From the NCBI RefSeq assembly GCF_000247475.1, contig NZ_AHZC01000133.1, positions 1 through 48,409 on the forward strand: a stretch of DNA of 48,409 nt, written 5' to 3'. Positions within the stretch are counted from its first letter, which is position 1, and every line of letters begins with the position of its first letter. The notes below the pieces were generated by a model, which did not search any database, was not told where the DNA came from, and worked only from the letters and a program-made list of their open reading frames with translations. This document shows, in pieces, positions 1 through 7,469 of this stretch. The stretch comes from Rhizobium sp. PDO1-076. GTDB taxonomy: Bacteria; Pseudomonadota; Alphaproteobacteria; Rhizobiales; Rhizobiaceae. Made by a program: the position numbers and the translations under genes.

Positions 1-1215
1 GTTGACGGCGCAAAGCTGGTCTTTGCTGCCACCGGCGATGCAGCGCTCGATCGCGATATCGTCGCGGCCGCGCGTGATGCGCGCATCCCCGCCAATGCCG
101 TTGATCAGCCCGACTATTGTGACTTCTACACGCCTGCTCTGGTCAATCGCGCTCCGATCGCAGTGGCGATCGGTACAGAGGGCGTTGGGCCTGTTCTGGC
201 GCAGATGATTCGTGCCGATATCGATCGGCTGCTGCCCCGTTCGCTGGGCAAACTGGGTCGTCTGGCCAATTCATACCGCGGTGCGGTCGATCGGTTGGTG
301 CCCCGTGGCGTGGCTCGCCGTCTTTTCTGGCGTGATTTCTTCAAGGGCAAGGTCGCCGATTCGGTCGAGGCGGATGATGTCAGCCAGGCCCGCCGCGAGG
401 CTACGCGACTGTTGCGAGCGACTGCTGCATCCGGGGTGGAGGGCCGCGTGTTCCTGGTCGGCGCCGGTCCGGGTGCTGAAGATCTGCTGACGCTGCGTGC
501 GCACCGTTTGATGATGGAATGCGATGTCATCGTCTATGACGCACTTGTGCCGCGTGAAGTGGTCGATATGGGCCGGCGTGATGCCGACCGTATTCCGGTC
601 GGCAAGCGCAAAGGCTGCCATTCCAAATCGCAGGACGAGATCAACGATCTGCTCGTCGAACTCGGTCGCGAGGGAAAGCGCGTGGTGCGCCTGAAATCCG
701 GCGATCCGCTGATCTTTGGTCGGGCAGGGGAGGAAATGGCGGCGCTACGCGATGCCGGGATCCCTTATGAAATTGTCCCTGGCGTGACCTCGGCATTCGC
801 CGCGGCTGCCGATTTTGAGCTGCCGCTGACGTTGCGCGGTGTATCGTCCTCGCTGGTCTTCACCACCGGTCACGATCTCAATGGTGATATTTTGCCGGAC
901 TGGGCCCGTCTTGCGCTGTCGGGCACAACGGTCGCCGTCTATATGGGTCGGACAGTTGCTGCTTCCGTCGCGGAACGGCTGATGGCCGCCGGCCTCGCAG
1001 AGGATACGACGGTCGCAGTCGTGGAGAATGCCGGCCGGCGTGACAGTCGGCGGATGCATGGCACCTTGAGGGAATTGCCCGGACTGGAGGCTCGAACGGA
1101 GCTGACCGGGCCGGTAATGGTAATCATCGGCGACGCTGTCGCCGGCGCCGACTTCAGCCGTTCCGAACCACTCGGAGCGCGCCAGTCGGCTGAACTTGAA
1201 AGCGTGAGGAACTGA
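1..1215 (+). CDS. cysG: Siroheme synthase CysG (5' end outside window)
   Basis: CysG converts uroporphyrinogen III to siroheme, the cofactor of the sulfite reductase encoded just downstream. The reading frame is open from base 1, so the gene starts before the window; an ATG at 163 is internal. The visible N-terminal part is the end of the precorrin-2 dehydrogenase/ferrochelatase module (FAATGD, then a PDYCDFYTPA segment and AIGTEGVGP). After a linker, the C-terminal uroporphyrinogen-III C-methyltransferase begins near base 445 with the glycine-rich VGAGPG. It continues with the family motifs YDALVP, GKRKG, RLKSGDPLIFGR, VPGVTSA and YMG. The stop at 1213-1215 is 2 bases from the next ATG, so the cluster is tightly packed and probably one transcript. 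The fused two-module architecture is typical of proteobacterial CysG. The call is firm; only the start is missing. Confidence 0.95.
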   Translation, partial: VDGAKLVFAATGDAALDRDIVAAARDARIPANAVDQPDYCDFYTPALVNRAPIAVAIGTEGVGPVLAQMIRADIDRLLPRSLGKLGRLANSYRGAVDRLVPRGVARRLFWRDFFKGKVADSVEADDVSQARREATRLLRATAASGVEGRVFLVGAGPGAEDLLTLRAHRLMMECDVIVYDALVPREVVDMGRRDADRIPVGKRKGCHSKSQDEINDLLVELGREGKRVVRLKSGDPLIFGRAGEEMAALRDAGIPYEIVPGVTSAFAAAADFELPLTLRGVSSSLVFTTGHDLNGDILPDWARLALSGTTVAVYMGRTVAASVAERLMAAGLAEDTTVAVVENAGRRDSRRMHGTLRELPGLEARTELTGPVMVIIGDAVAGADFSRSEPLGARQSAELESVRN

Positions 1216-1217
1216 CC

Positions 1218-1532
1218 ATGGCTGACAAAGTCTTGACCGCCAATCGGCTGACCGACGGGATCGCTGTCTGGCTTGATGCCAGCGGCCAGTGGACCGAACG
1301 TCTGCAGGATGCGTTTGTCGCGCGCCATGCGGAAGCTGTCGAGGCACTGGAAGTCGCCGGCAAGCAGGCTTTCGCCAGCAATCTCGTTGTCGATGTCAAC
1401 ATCATCGATATCGAAGAGAAAGACGGCCTTCTGCGTCCGCTGCGCCTTCGTGAACGCATCCGCGCCGAGGGTCCCACCATTGCTTATGCCGAGGGTCATG
1501 GTTATGCCGACCCCGCATTCATCGCCGCCTGA
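1218..1532 (+). CDS. DUF2849 protein of the sulfite reduction cluster
   Basis: This is a 104-residue soluble protein with no signal peptide or membrane segment. I recognise it as a DUF2849-type protein, a small family found in alphaproteobacteria beside siroheme and sulfite reductase genes. It contains NRLTDGIAVW near the start, an acidic central part (VVDVNIIDIEEKDG) and a GPTIAYAEGHGYADP tail. No cysteines or known cofactor motif are visible. Its position between cysG and cysI, with gaps of 2 and 15 bases, suggests a role in sulfite reduction, perhaps in assembly, siroheme delivery or regulation. That role is inference from context only; the molecular function is unknown to me. Confidence 0.85.
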   Translation: MADKVLTANRLTDGIAVWLDASGQWTERLQDAFVARHAEAVEALEVAGKQAFASNLVVDVNIIDIEEKDGLLRPLRLRERIRAEGPTIAYAEGHGYADPAFIAA

Positions 1533-1547
1533 GGCCTGAGGTAAGAC

Positions 1548-3218
1548 ATGTATCGTTACGATGAATTCGACCACGCTTTCGTTTCGGCGCGCGTAGAGCA
1601 GTTTCGCGACCAGGTGAACCGCCGCCTCTCGGGAGAACTGGCCGAAGATGCCTTCAAGCCGCTTCGGCTGATGAACGGCGTCTATCTGCAACTGCACGCC
1701 TATATGCTGCGCGTCGCCATTCCCTATGGCACGCTGAACGCCAAACAGATGCGCATGCTCGCCCATGTCGCCCGCAAATATGATCGCGGTTATGGCCATT
1801 TCACCACCCGCCAGAACATCCAGTACAACTGGCCAAAATTGTCCGACACGCCTGATATCCTGAGCGAGCTTGCCAGCGTCGAAATGCACGCCATCCAGAC
1901 CTCGGGCAACTGCATTCGCAACGTTACGGCCGACCATTTTGCCGGTGCTGCCGCTGACGAGGTCGCCGATCCGCGCCCCTACGCCGAGATCCTGCGCCAG
2001 TGGTCGTCGCTGCATCCCGAGTTTTCCTTCCTGCCGCGCAAGTTCAAGATCGCTGTTACCGGCGCCCCGAGCGACCGTGCGGCCATCCAGGTGCATGACA
2101 TCGGCCTGCACCTGAAGAAGAACGAAGCGGGCGAACTCGGCTTTGCCGTCTATGTCGGCGGTGGCCAGGGCCGCACGCCGCTGATCGCCAAGAAGATCCG
2201 CGACTTTCTGCCGGAAGCTGACCTCCTGACCTATGTCACGGCGATTGTCCGCGTCTACAACCTCAATGGCCGCCGCGACAACAAGTACAAGGCTCGGATC
2301 AAGATCCTCGTGCATGAAACCGGCGCCGAGGAACTGACCCGTCAGGTCGAGGCCGAGTTCGACCAGATCCGCGACAGCGAACTGAAGTTGCCGGAGGCCG
2401 ATATCCGGTCGATCGAAGCCTATTTCGCGCCGCCGGCACTTGCCGATCGTGCCGAAGGCTGGGAGGCCCTTGCCCGCGCCAAGAAGGCTGACGCAGCCTT
2501 TGCAGCTTGGGTTGGCCAGAACGTCCAGCCGCACAGCCATCCTGACTACGGCATGGTCACCATCTCCCTGAAGCCGATTGGCGGCACGCCGGGTGATGCA
2601 TCGGATGCCCAGATGGATCTGGTTGCCGATATCGCCGAACGTTATGCCTTTGACGAGATCCGCGTCAGCCACGAGCAGAACCTGATCCTGCCGCATGTTG
2701 CCATGGGCGATCTCTACCCGGTCTATCAGGCACTGGAAAAGTCAGGTCTGGCCACCGCCAATGCCGGTTTGATCACCGACATGATTGCCTGTCCGGGCCT
2801 GGACTACTGCGCTTTGGCCAATGCTCGGTCGATCCCGGTGGCCCAGGAAATTTCGCTGCGCTTCGGCTCGCAGGCTCGCCAGGCTGAAATTGGTGAACTG
2901 AAGATCAAGATTTCCGGCTGCATCAATGCCTGCGGTCATCACCATGTCGGCCATATCGGCCTTCTGGGGGTCGAGAAGAAGGGTGCCGAACTCTATCAGA
3001 TCACGCTCGGCGGTTCCGGTGACGAGAACTCGTCTATCGGTGAAATCATCGGCCGCGGCTTCGAGCCGGAAAAGGTGACCGACGCCATCGAGACCATCGT
3101 CGACACCTATCTCGGCCTGCGGCTTGATCCGAAGGAAACCTTCCTTCTGGCCTATCGTCGCGTCGGCCCAAAGCCGTTCAAGGATGCCCTCTACGGCGCG
3201 ACGGCGGAAGCCGCGTAA
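1548..3218 (+). CDS. cysI: Sulfite reductase hemoprotein (nitrite/sulfite reductase family)
   Basis: The 556-residue protein should carry out six-electron reduction of sulfite to sulfide in cysteine synthesis. It has the two ferredoxin-like repeats and the siroheme/[4Fe-4S] ligands of this family. Four cysteines are arranged as C415-x5-C421 (in CPGLDYC) and C458-x3-C462 (in CINAC), with the usual GHHHVGHIG following. THFTTRQNIQ-like siroheme-side motifs are seen near residues 80-90 (GHFTTRQNIQYNWP). Start ATG at 1548 follows GAGGTAAG. There is no CysJ flavoprotein nearby, and the fpr gene downstream suggests a ferredoxin-dependent enzyme. The family also contains assimilatory nitrite reductases; the cysG, DUF2849 and DUF934 neighbours favour sulfite. 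Confidence 0.93.
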   Translation: MYRYDEFDHAFVSARVEQFRDQVNRRLSGELAEDAFKPLRLMNGVYLQLHAYMLRVAIPYGTLNAKQMRMLAHVARKYDRGYGHFTTRQNIQYNWPKLSDTPDILSELASVEMHAIQTSGNCIRNVTADHFAGAAADEVADPRPYAEILRQWSSLHPEFSFLPRKFKIAVTGAPSDRAAIQVHDIGLHLKKNEAGELGFAVYVGGGQGRTPLIAKKIRDFLPEADLLTYVTAIVRVYNLNGRRDNKYKARIKILVHETGAEELTRQVEAEFDQIRDSELKLPEADIRSIEAYFAPPALADRAEGWEALARAKKADAAFAAWVGQNVQPHSHPDYGMVTISLKPIGGTPGDASDAQMDLVADIAERYAFDEIRVSHEQNLILPHVAMGDLYPVYQALEKSGLATANAGLITDMIACPGLDYCALANARSIPVAQEISLRFGSQARQAEIGELKIKISGCINACGHHHVGHIGLLGVEKKGAELYQITLGGSGDENSSIGEIIGRGFEPEKVTDAIETIVDTYLGLRLDPKETFLLAYRRVGPKPFKDALYGATAEAA

Positions 3219-3232
3219 GGATGATTGAGACC

Positions 3233-3745
3233 ATGACCAAGATTTGGAAAGAAACCGGTTTCGTCGCCAAGGATGCCTGGGTCATCGAAACCGACGAGGT
3301 GAAGGCCGGCGAGGGCGAAACGCCGATCTATGCCCTCGACGCCTTTCTTGCCGCGGCAGCCGAGACAAATGGAGGTGGCTTGGGTGTTCTGGTCGCGCCG
3401 GCCGATGACGTGCAAAAGCTCGAACCGTATCTCGACCGCATTGCGCTGATTGCCATTGCCTTCCCGGCCTTCAGCGATGGTCGTGGTTTCAGCCATGCCG
3501 CCCTGCTGCGCGAACGCCTTGACTATCAGGGTGAATTGCGTGCCGTCGGCGACGTGTTGATCGATCAGGTGCCCTTGATGCTGCGCACCGGTTTTGACAG
3601 TTTTGCCGTGACCAACGAGACCGCGTTGAAACGGCTGGACGAACACTGTCTGATGGGCGTTGCCCAGCAATATCAGCCAACGGCCCGGTCTTCCAAGACG
3701 GTTGCCGGCTTTAGCTGGCGTCGGATCGGCTCGACCGGCGCCTGA
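3233..3745 (+). CDS. DUF934 protein (sulfur assimilation cluster)
   Basis: This is a 170-residue soluble protein of the DUF934 family, which in many proteobacteria is encoded directly after cysI. Visible family features are ALDAFLAAA, a conserved hydrophobic core (LIAIAFPAFSDGRGFSHAALLRERLDYQGELRAVGD in outline) and VLIDQVPLMLRTGFDSF. The start at ATG 3233 (MTKIW) is preferred because AAGGA lies about 11 bases upstream. An in-frame ATG at 3221 touches that AAGG and would give 174 residues. It follows the cysI stop by 14 bases and is presumably co-transcribed. Its biochemical role is unsettled; association with sulfite reduction is family knowledge from gene neighbourhood, not a demonstrated reaction. 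Confidence 0.88.
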   Translation: MTKIWKETGFVAKDAWVIETDEVKAGEGETPIYALDAFLAAAAETNGGGLGVLVAPADDVQKLEPYLDRIALIAIAFPAFSDGRGFSHAALLRERLDYQGELRAVGDVLIDQVPLMLRTGFDSFAVTNETALKRLDEHCLMGVAQQYQPTARSSKTVAGFSWRRIGSTGA

Positions 3746-3914
3746 AACATAATAAATAGCCTATGTGATGGTGGCGATTTGACCGGGGTCAAGGACGCTG
3801 CCTTTGCTTTCAGGCATCCCATGGCTGCAAAAACTGCATGCCGGCTGAATTGTGGAATGGCGAAGTCTGCTTTATAGGCTGCCCCACGCGACCGAACGAT
3901 AGGACCGACAGCCT

Positions 3915-4727
3915 ATGAATGCTCTTGTGAAGACCGACAATGCCGAAATGATCGTACCCGACGGCGTCTATGCCGAAACGGTCCTGAGCGTGACGCATTA
4001 TACCGACCATCTGTTCCGCTTCCGCATGACCCGGCCGGCGGGTTTTCGCTTTCGCTCGGGCGAATTCGCCATGATCGGCCTGATGGTTGAGGGAAAGCCG
4101 ATCTACCGGGCTTATTCCATTGCCAGCCCGTCCTGGGACGAAGAACTCGAATTTTTCTCGATCAAGGTTCAGGATGGTCCGCTGACCCAGCACCTGCAGC
4201 GGATCCAGCCGGGTGACAAGGTCCTGATGCGCAAGAAGTCGACCGGCACGCTGGTGCTCGACGCGCTGACCCCCGGCAAGCGGCTCTATATGTTTTCGAC
4301 CGGTACCGGGATCGCGCCATTCGCCAGCCTGATCCGTGATCCGGAGACCTATGAAAAGTTCGAGGAAGTCATCCTCACCCACACCTGCCGCGACGTTGCC
4401 GAACTGAAATACGGTTTCGACCTTGTCGAGGAAATCAGGAACCATGAATTCCTGGCAGAACTCGTCGGCGACAAGCTGAAGCACTATGCGACCGTGACGC
4501 GCGAAAACTATCCGTTCATGGGCCGTATCACCGACCTGATGGAAAACGGCAAGATGTTTGCCGATCTCGGTGTGCCGGCGCTCGACCCGGCGATTGACCG
4601 CGGCATGATCTGCGGCTCGACAGCCATGCTGAAGGACACCAAGGCGATCCTTGAAAAGGCAGGCCTGACCGAAGGCGCGAACAACAAGCCAGCCGAATTC
4701 GTCATCGAGCGCGCCTTCGTCGGCTGA
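3915..4727 (+). CDS. fpr: Ferredoxin--NADP+ reductase
   Basis: This 270-residue FAD enzyme exchanges electrons between NADPH and ferredoxin or flavodoxin in the cytoplasm. The FAD-binding barrel carries RAYSIAS at 65-71. The NADP domain carries GTGIAPF starting at 130, HTCRDVAELKYG, and ICGSTAMLKD. The C-terminus ends in the ERAFVG tail typical of the bacterial subclass of Fpr enzymes. Downstream of DUF934 by 169 bases, it probably has its own promoter rather than strict operon membership, but it is the obvious local electron source for the sulfite reductase. A perfect 12-bp hairpin terminator lies 24 bases after the stop. The family assignment is firm; the specific partner ferredoxin is not shown here. 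Confidence 0.95.
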   Translation: MNALVKTDNAEMIVPDGVYAETVLSVTHYTDHLFRFRMTRPAGFRFRSGEFAMIGLMVEGKPIYRAYSIASPSWDEELEFFSIKVQDGPLTQHLQRIQPGDKVLMRKKSTGTLVLDALTPGKRLYMFSTGTGIAPFASLIRDPETYEKFEEVILTHTCRDVAELKYGFDLVEEIRNHEFLAELVGDKLKHYATVTRENYPFMGRITDLMENGKMFADLGVPALDPAIDRGMICGSTAMLKDTKAILEKAGLTEGANNKPAEFVIERAFVG

Positions 4728-4751
4728 GTTCGAAACCTTAATGACTGTGAC

Positions 4752-4780
4752 GAAAACGCCCGGCTTGTCCGGGCGTTTTC
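4752..4780. terminator. Bidirectional intrinsic terminator
   Basis: A perfect 12-bp inverted repeat (GAAAACGCCCGG / CCGGGCGTTTTC) with a 5-base loop CTTGT sits between fpr and the convergent GntR gene. Both strands end the stem in a T run, so it can stop transcription from either side. Confidence 0.9.
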
Positions 4781-4804
4781 AATAAAGCGTGTCAGAGGAA
4801 GGCG

Positions 4805-5428
4805 TCAGTTTTCGCTGAGGTAGCCTATCAGGTTGGCCGTCGCGCGTTCAGCCTCGACGCTTTTATCCTGCTGGATAGCGCGGATCACCGCGACATGCAG
4901 CGCCACCGACCGGTCCATCTTTTCCACGGTCGCGGTGCTGTACCAGAGGCGTCTCGAATGCGTCTGCAGCGGCGCAAGCGCGGTGGTCAGGAAACAGTTC
5001 GGACAGGCGCTCTCGATCAGCACGTCGAAAACCTTGTCGGCCCTGAGGAAGGCATCGAAATCGCCGGCAGTCGCCGCGGTCGTCATGGCGGTGGCGCACT
5101 CGACAAGGGCGGACTTGACCTCGGCACTGGCAGATTCGGCCGCAAGCCGTACGGCATAGGGTTCGAGGCGTAAGCGAACCGCCATGATTGCGCGATGATC
5201 GTAGGGTTTGATCTCGGAGATCTGTAGCCCGACACGCGGACGGATCAACATCAGACCCTGCCATTCGAGTTTTTGAATGGCCTCCCTGACCGGCGTGCGC
5301 CCGAAACCAGAGGCCTCGATCAGTTCCCTTTCGCTGACCGTAGCACCCGGCTTGAGCCTTAGCATGACGATTTGCCGTTCAAGCTCCAGATAGGCGAGGT
5401 GGCTTTGCGAGGGGCTTTTTTTCTGCAT
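4805..5428 (-). CDS. GntR family transcriptional regulator, FCD domain
   Basis: The product is a 207-residue DNA-binding regulator. The N-terminal winged helix shows the GntR pattern with LKPGATVSERELIEASGFGRTPVREAIQKLEWQGL in outline, near residues 24-60. The C-terminal helical FCD domain follows. The ATG at 5428 is chosen because GGAG lies 6 bases upstream; a longer frame would start at TTG 5479. In most FCD proteins a D-x3-H pair binds metal; here the equivalent segment reads DKVFD, so the histidine is absent, while the later LHVAVIRAI histidine is kept. The gene lies downstream of, and in the same direction as, the MacAB-like export genes and could regulate them or itself. Its ligand cannot be predicted. 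Confidence 0.88.
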   Translation of the reverse strand: MQKKSPSQSHLAYLELERQIVMLRLKPGATVSERELIEASGFGRTPVREAIQKLEWQGLMLIRPRVGLQISEIKPYDHRAIMAVRLRLEPYAVRLAAESASAEVKSALVECATAMTTAATAGDFDAFLRADKVFDVLIESACPNCFLTTALAPLQTHSRRLWYSTATVEKMDRSVALHVAVIRAIQQDKSVEAERATANLIGYLSEN

Positions 5429-5454
5429 GCGCGCTCCACTGATATACCAAGCTG

Positions 5455-5473
5455 TTGCATGTCGCAGATGCAA
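5455..5473. promoter_or_regulatory. Inverted repeat upstream of GntR gene, possible autoregulatory operator
   Basis: TTGCAT-N7-ATGCAA is a perfect 6-bp inverted repeat 27-45 bases upstream of the GntR start codon. Position and symmetry fit a dimer-binding site near the promoter. Assignment to this regulator is inference. Confidence 0.4.
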
Positions 5474-5548
5474 TGGCAAGCAAGGCTAATATATCAAGCC
5501 CGCGGTCTGCGTTGATCCCGCCTGGAACGAGGTTTGGAATTTATGGCA

Positions 5549-6754
5549 TTATTCGTGCCGCAAAGCCTCGATCGGGTTCAACTGCGCTGCGCGTCTCGCT
5601 GGAAAATAGCCGAAGACCATGCCGATGATTGCCGAGAAGGCAAAGGCCAGCAGAACGATCGACGGACTGGCGACAAACGGCACCGACATCAGGCTGACGG
5701 CCGTATAGGCGATCGTAAGCCCCAGCACTATGCCTACCACGCCGCCAAACACGGAGAGCGTCACGGCCTCGACGAGAAACTGCATCAGCACCTGGCTTTC
5801 CACTGCGCCTATCGCCAGCCGGATACCGATCTCGCGCGTCCGTTCGGTTACCGAAACCAGCATGATGTTCATGATGCCGATACCACCGACGAGCAGCGAA
5901 ACAGCCGCCACGGCGCCGAGCAGGCCGGTCATCAATGTTGTCGTACCGGTCAGGGTGGCCGCCATCTGCGTCATGTCGTTGACGCTGAAATCGTCTTCGC
6001 GCCCGGCAACGATCTTGCGACGCTCCCTCAGCAACAATTCGACGCTGGCCTGTACCTTTGAGGTCGAGACGCCGTTTTCGGCCGACAGCATGATGCTGGA
6101 GACATCCTGCGATCCGCCGATTCGCCGCTGGAACACCTTGAGCGGCATCATCACAACATCGTCCTGGTCGCTGCCCATGCCGCTCTGGCCTTTTTTCGAC
6201 AGCGTGCCGATGATCTCGCAGGCGACATTGTCGACTCGGATAGTCTGGTCTAGCGCCGGCGTCGAGCCGAACAGCTTGGAGCGCACAGTCTCCCCGATCA
6301 GGCAGACCGCCTGTCCACCGCGTTCTTCCGAGGCCAGGAAGGTACGGCCGGTTGCCAGCGTCCAGTCCTGAGCAACAAGATAGTCGCCGACCGTGCCCAC
6401 AATGGTTGTTGCCCGGCTCTCTCCGCCGAAAATCACCGTCTGGCTCGATTGGTTGACGCCGGCGACAGCCCGCAATCCGCTGATCTGGTCGCGGATGGCT
6501 TCGACGTCGCGCTCGGAAAACTTCTTCGCATCGGCGCTGGCACGACCGGGACCGAACTGGCCGGGGCGGACAAACAGGAGATTGGTCCCGAGTTTGGAGA
6601 TTTCCGACGTCACCTGTGCGGTCGTACCATTGCCGATCGTCACCATGGCGATGACAGCTGCAACACCGATCACGACCCCAAGCACGGTCAGGAACGATCG
6701 CAGCAGGTTGCGTGTGATGGCGCGAAGCGCAAGCTTGATCGTCTCAGTGAACAT
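5549..6754 (-). CDS. ABC transporter permease, MacB/FtsX type
   Basis: The 401-residue inner-membrane permease belongs to the type VII ABC (MacB) family, which moves substrates from the periplasm outward with a membrane fusion protein rather than across the inner membrane. One transmembrane helix lies near residues 18-42 (RSFLTVLGVVIGVAAVIAMV). A large periplasmic MacB core domain follows, and three C-terminal helices end in the characteristic PARRAAQLNPIEALRHE. The start ATG at 6754 has GGAGGT 8 bases upstream and overlaps the end of the ATPase gene by 11 bases, which suggests translational coupling. Unlike E. coli MacB, the ATPase is a separate polypeptide. The substrate (macrolide, peptide, lipid or siderophore) is not predictable. 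Confidence 0.92.
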   Translation of the reverse strand: MFTETIKLALRAITRNLLRSFLTVLGVVIGVAAVIAMVTIGNGTTAQVTSEISKLGTNLLFVRPGQFGPGRASADAKKFSERDVEAIRDQISGLRAVAGVNQSSQTVIFGGESRATTIVGTVGDYLVAQDWTLATGRTFLASEERGGQAVCLIGETVRSKLFGSTPALDQTIRVDNVACEIIGTLSKKGQSGMGSDQDDVVMMPLKVFQRRIGGSQDVSSIMLSAENGVSTSKVQASVELLLRERRKIVAGREDDFSVNDMTQMAATLTGTTTLMTGLLGAVAAVSLLVGGIGIMNIMLVSVTERTREIGIRLAIGAVESQVLMQFLVEAVTLSVFGGVVGIVLGLTIAYTAVSLMSVPFVASPSIVLLAFAFSAIIGMVFGYFPARRAAQLNPIEALRHE

Positions 6755-7460
6755 CGTCCGCCACCTCCGTTGTCTTGCTGTCGGACTGAAGATGCCCGTC
6801 GACAAAGCGCAGGGTGCGCTTGGCGTAGGCCGCGATGTCATCCTCATGCGTGACCATGATCACGGTGATCCCACGATCCCGGTTCAGCGACGTGATCAGG
6901 TCCATGATTTCGCGACTGGTGCGGGTGTCGAGATTGCCGGTGGGTTCATCTGCCAGCAGGATTGCCGGTTTGGTGACAATGGCGCGTGCGATCGCGACGC
7001 GTTGTTGCTGTCCGCCGGACAATTCCTGTGTGGTGTGGTTCTCGCGGCCAGCAAGGCCGACCTGGGCTAGCGCCTCGAGCGCCAGCTTGCGCCGCTCTCG
7101 CGCATCCATGCCACGATAGATCAGCGGCAATTCCACATTTTCCACAGCCGAGGTGCGCGCCAGCAGGTTGAAACCCTGGAAGACGAAGCCGAGCATGTGC
7201 CGACGCAGCAAGGTGTATTGCGATCGGTCAAACCCGGTCGTTTCCATGCCCTGGAACAGATACTGGCCCGAGCTTGGCACGTCGAGGAAGCCGAGAATGT
7301 TCATCGCGGTGGATTTGCCCGAACCCGATGGACCCATGATGGCGACGAATTCATGCGCCTCGATCGTCAGGTCAAGGCTGTCCAGGGCGCGGATCGTGGC
7401 CTCGCCGCGCCCATAGAGCTTGGAGATCTGGCGAAACTGGATCAGGGGAGCCGGGGCCAT
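6744..7460 (-). CDS. ABC transporter ATP-binding protein, MacB/LolD type
   Basis: The 238-residue cytoplasmic ATPase powers the permease encoded next to it. Walker A is GPSGSGKST at 43-51, the signature is LSGGQQQR, and Walker B is AILLADEPTGNLD. It also has a Q-loop in FVFQGFNLL and the H-loop in VTHEDDIAAYAKR. The GNLDTRTS segment after Walker B is characteristic of the MacB/LolD/FtsE subfamily. ATG 7460 follows the membrane fusion protein stop by 9 bases with AGGACG upstream. The three genes 8810-5549 form an apparent operon on the minus strand. Confidence 0.94.
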   Translation of the reverse strand: MAPAPLIQFRQISKLYGRGEATIRALDSLDLTIEAHEFVAIMGPSGSGKSTAMNILGFLDVPSSGQYLFQGMETTGFDRSQYTLLRRHMLGFVFQGFNLLARTSAVENVELPLIYRGMDARERRKLALEALAQVGLAGRENHTTQELSGGQQQRVAIARAIVTKPAILLADEPTGNLDTRTSREIMDLITSLNRDRGITVIMVTHEDDIAAYAKRTLRFVDGHLQSDSKTTEVADDVH

Positions 7461-7469
7461 GGGGCGTCC

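Noticed and set aside
939..2696. Long open frame (585 codons) on the minus strand opposite cysG and cysI
   Set aside because: It is an antisense shadow in GC-rich DNA. The plus-strand genes have clear family motifs, and the antisense translation has none.
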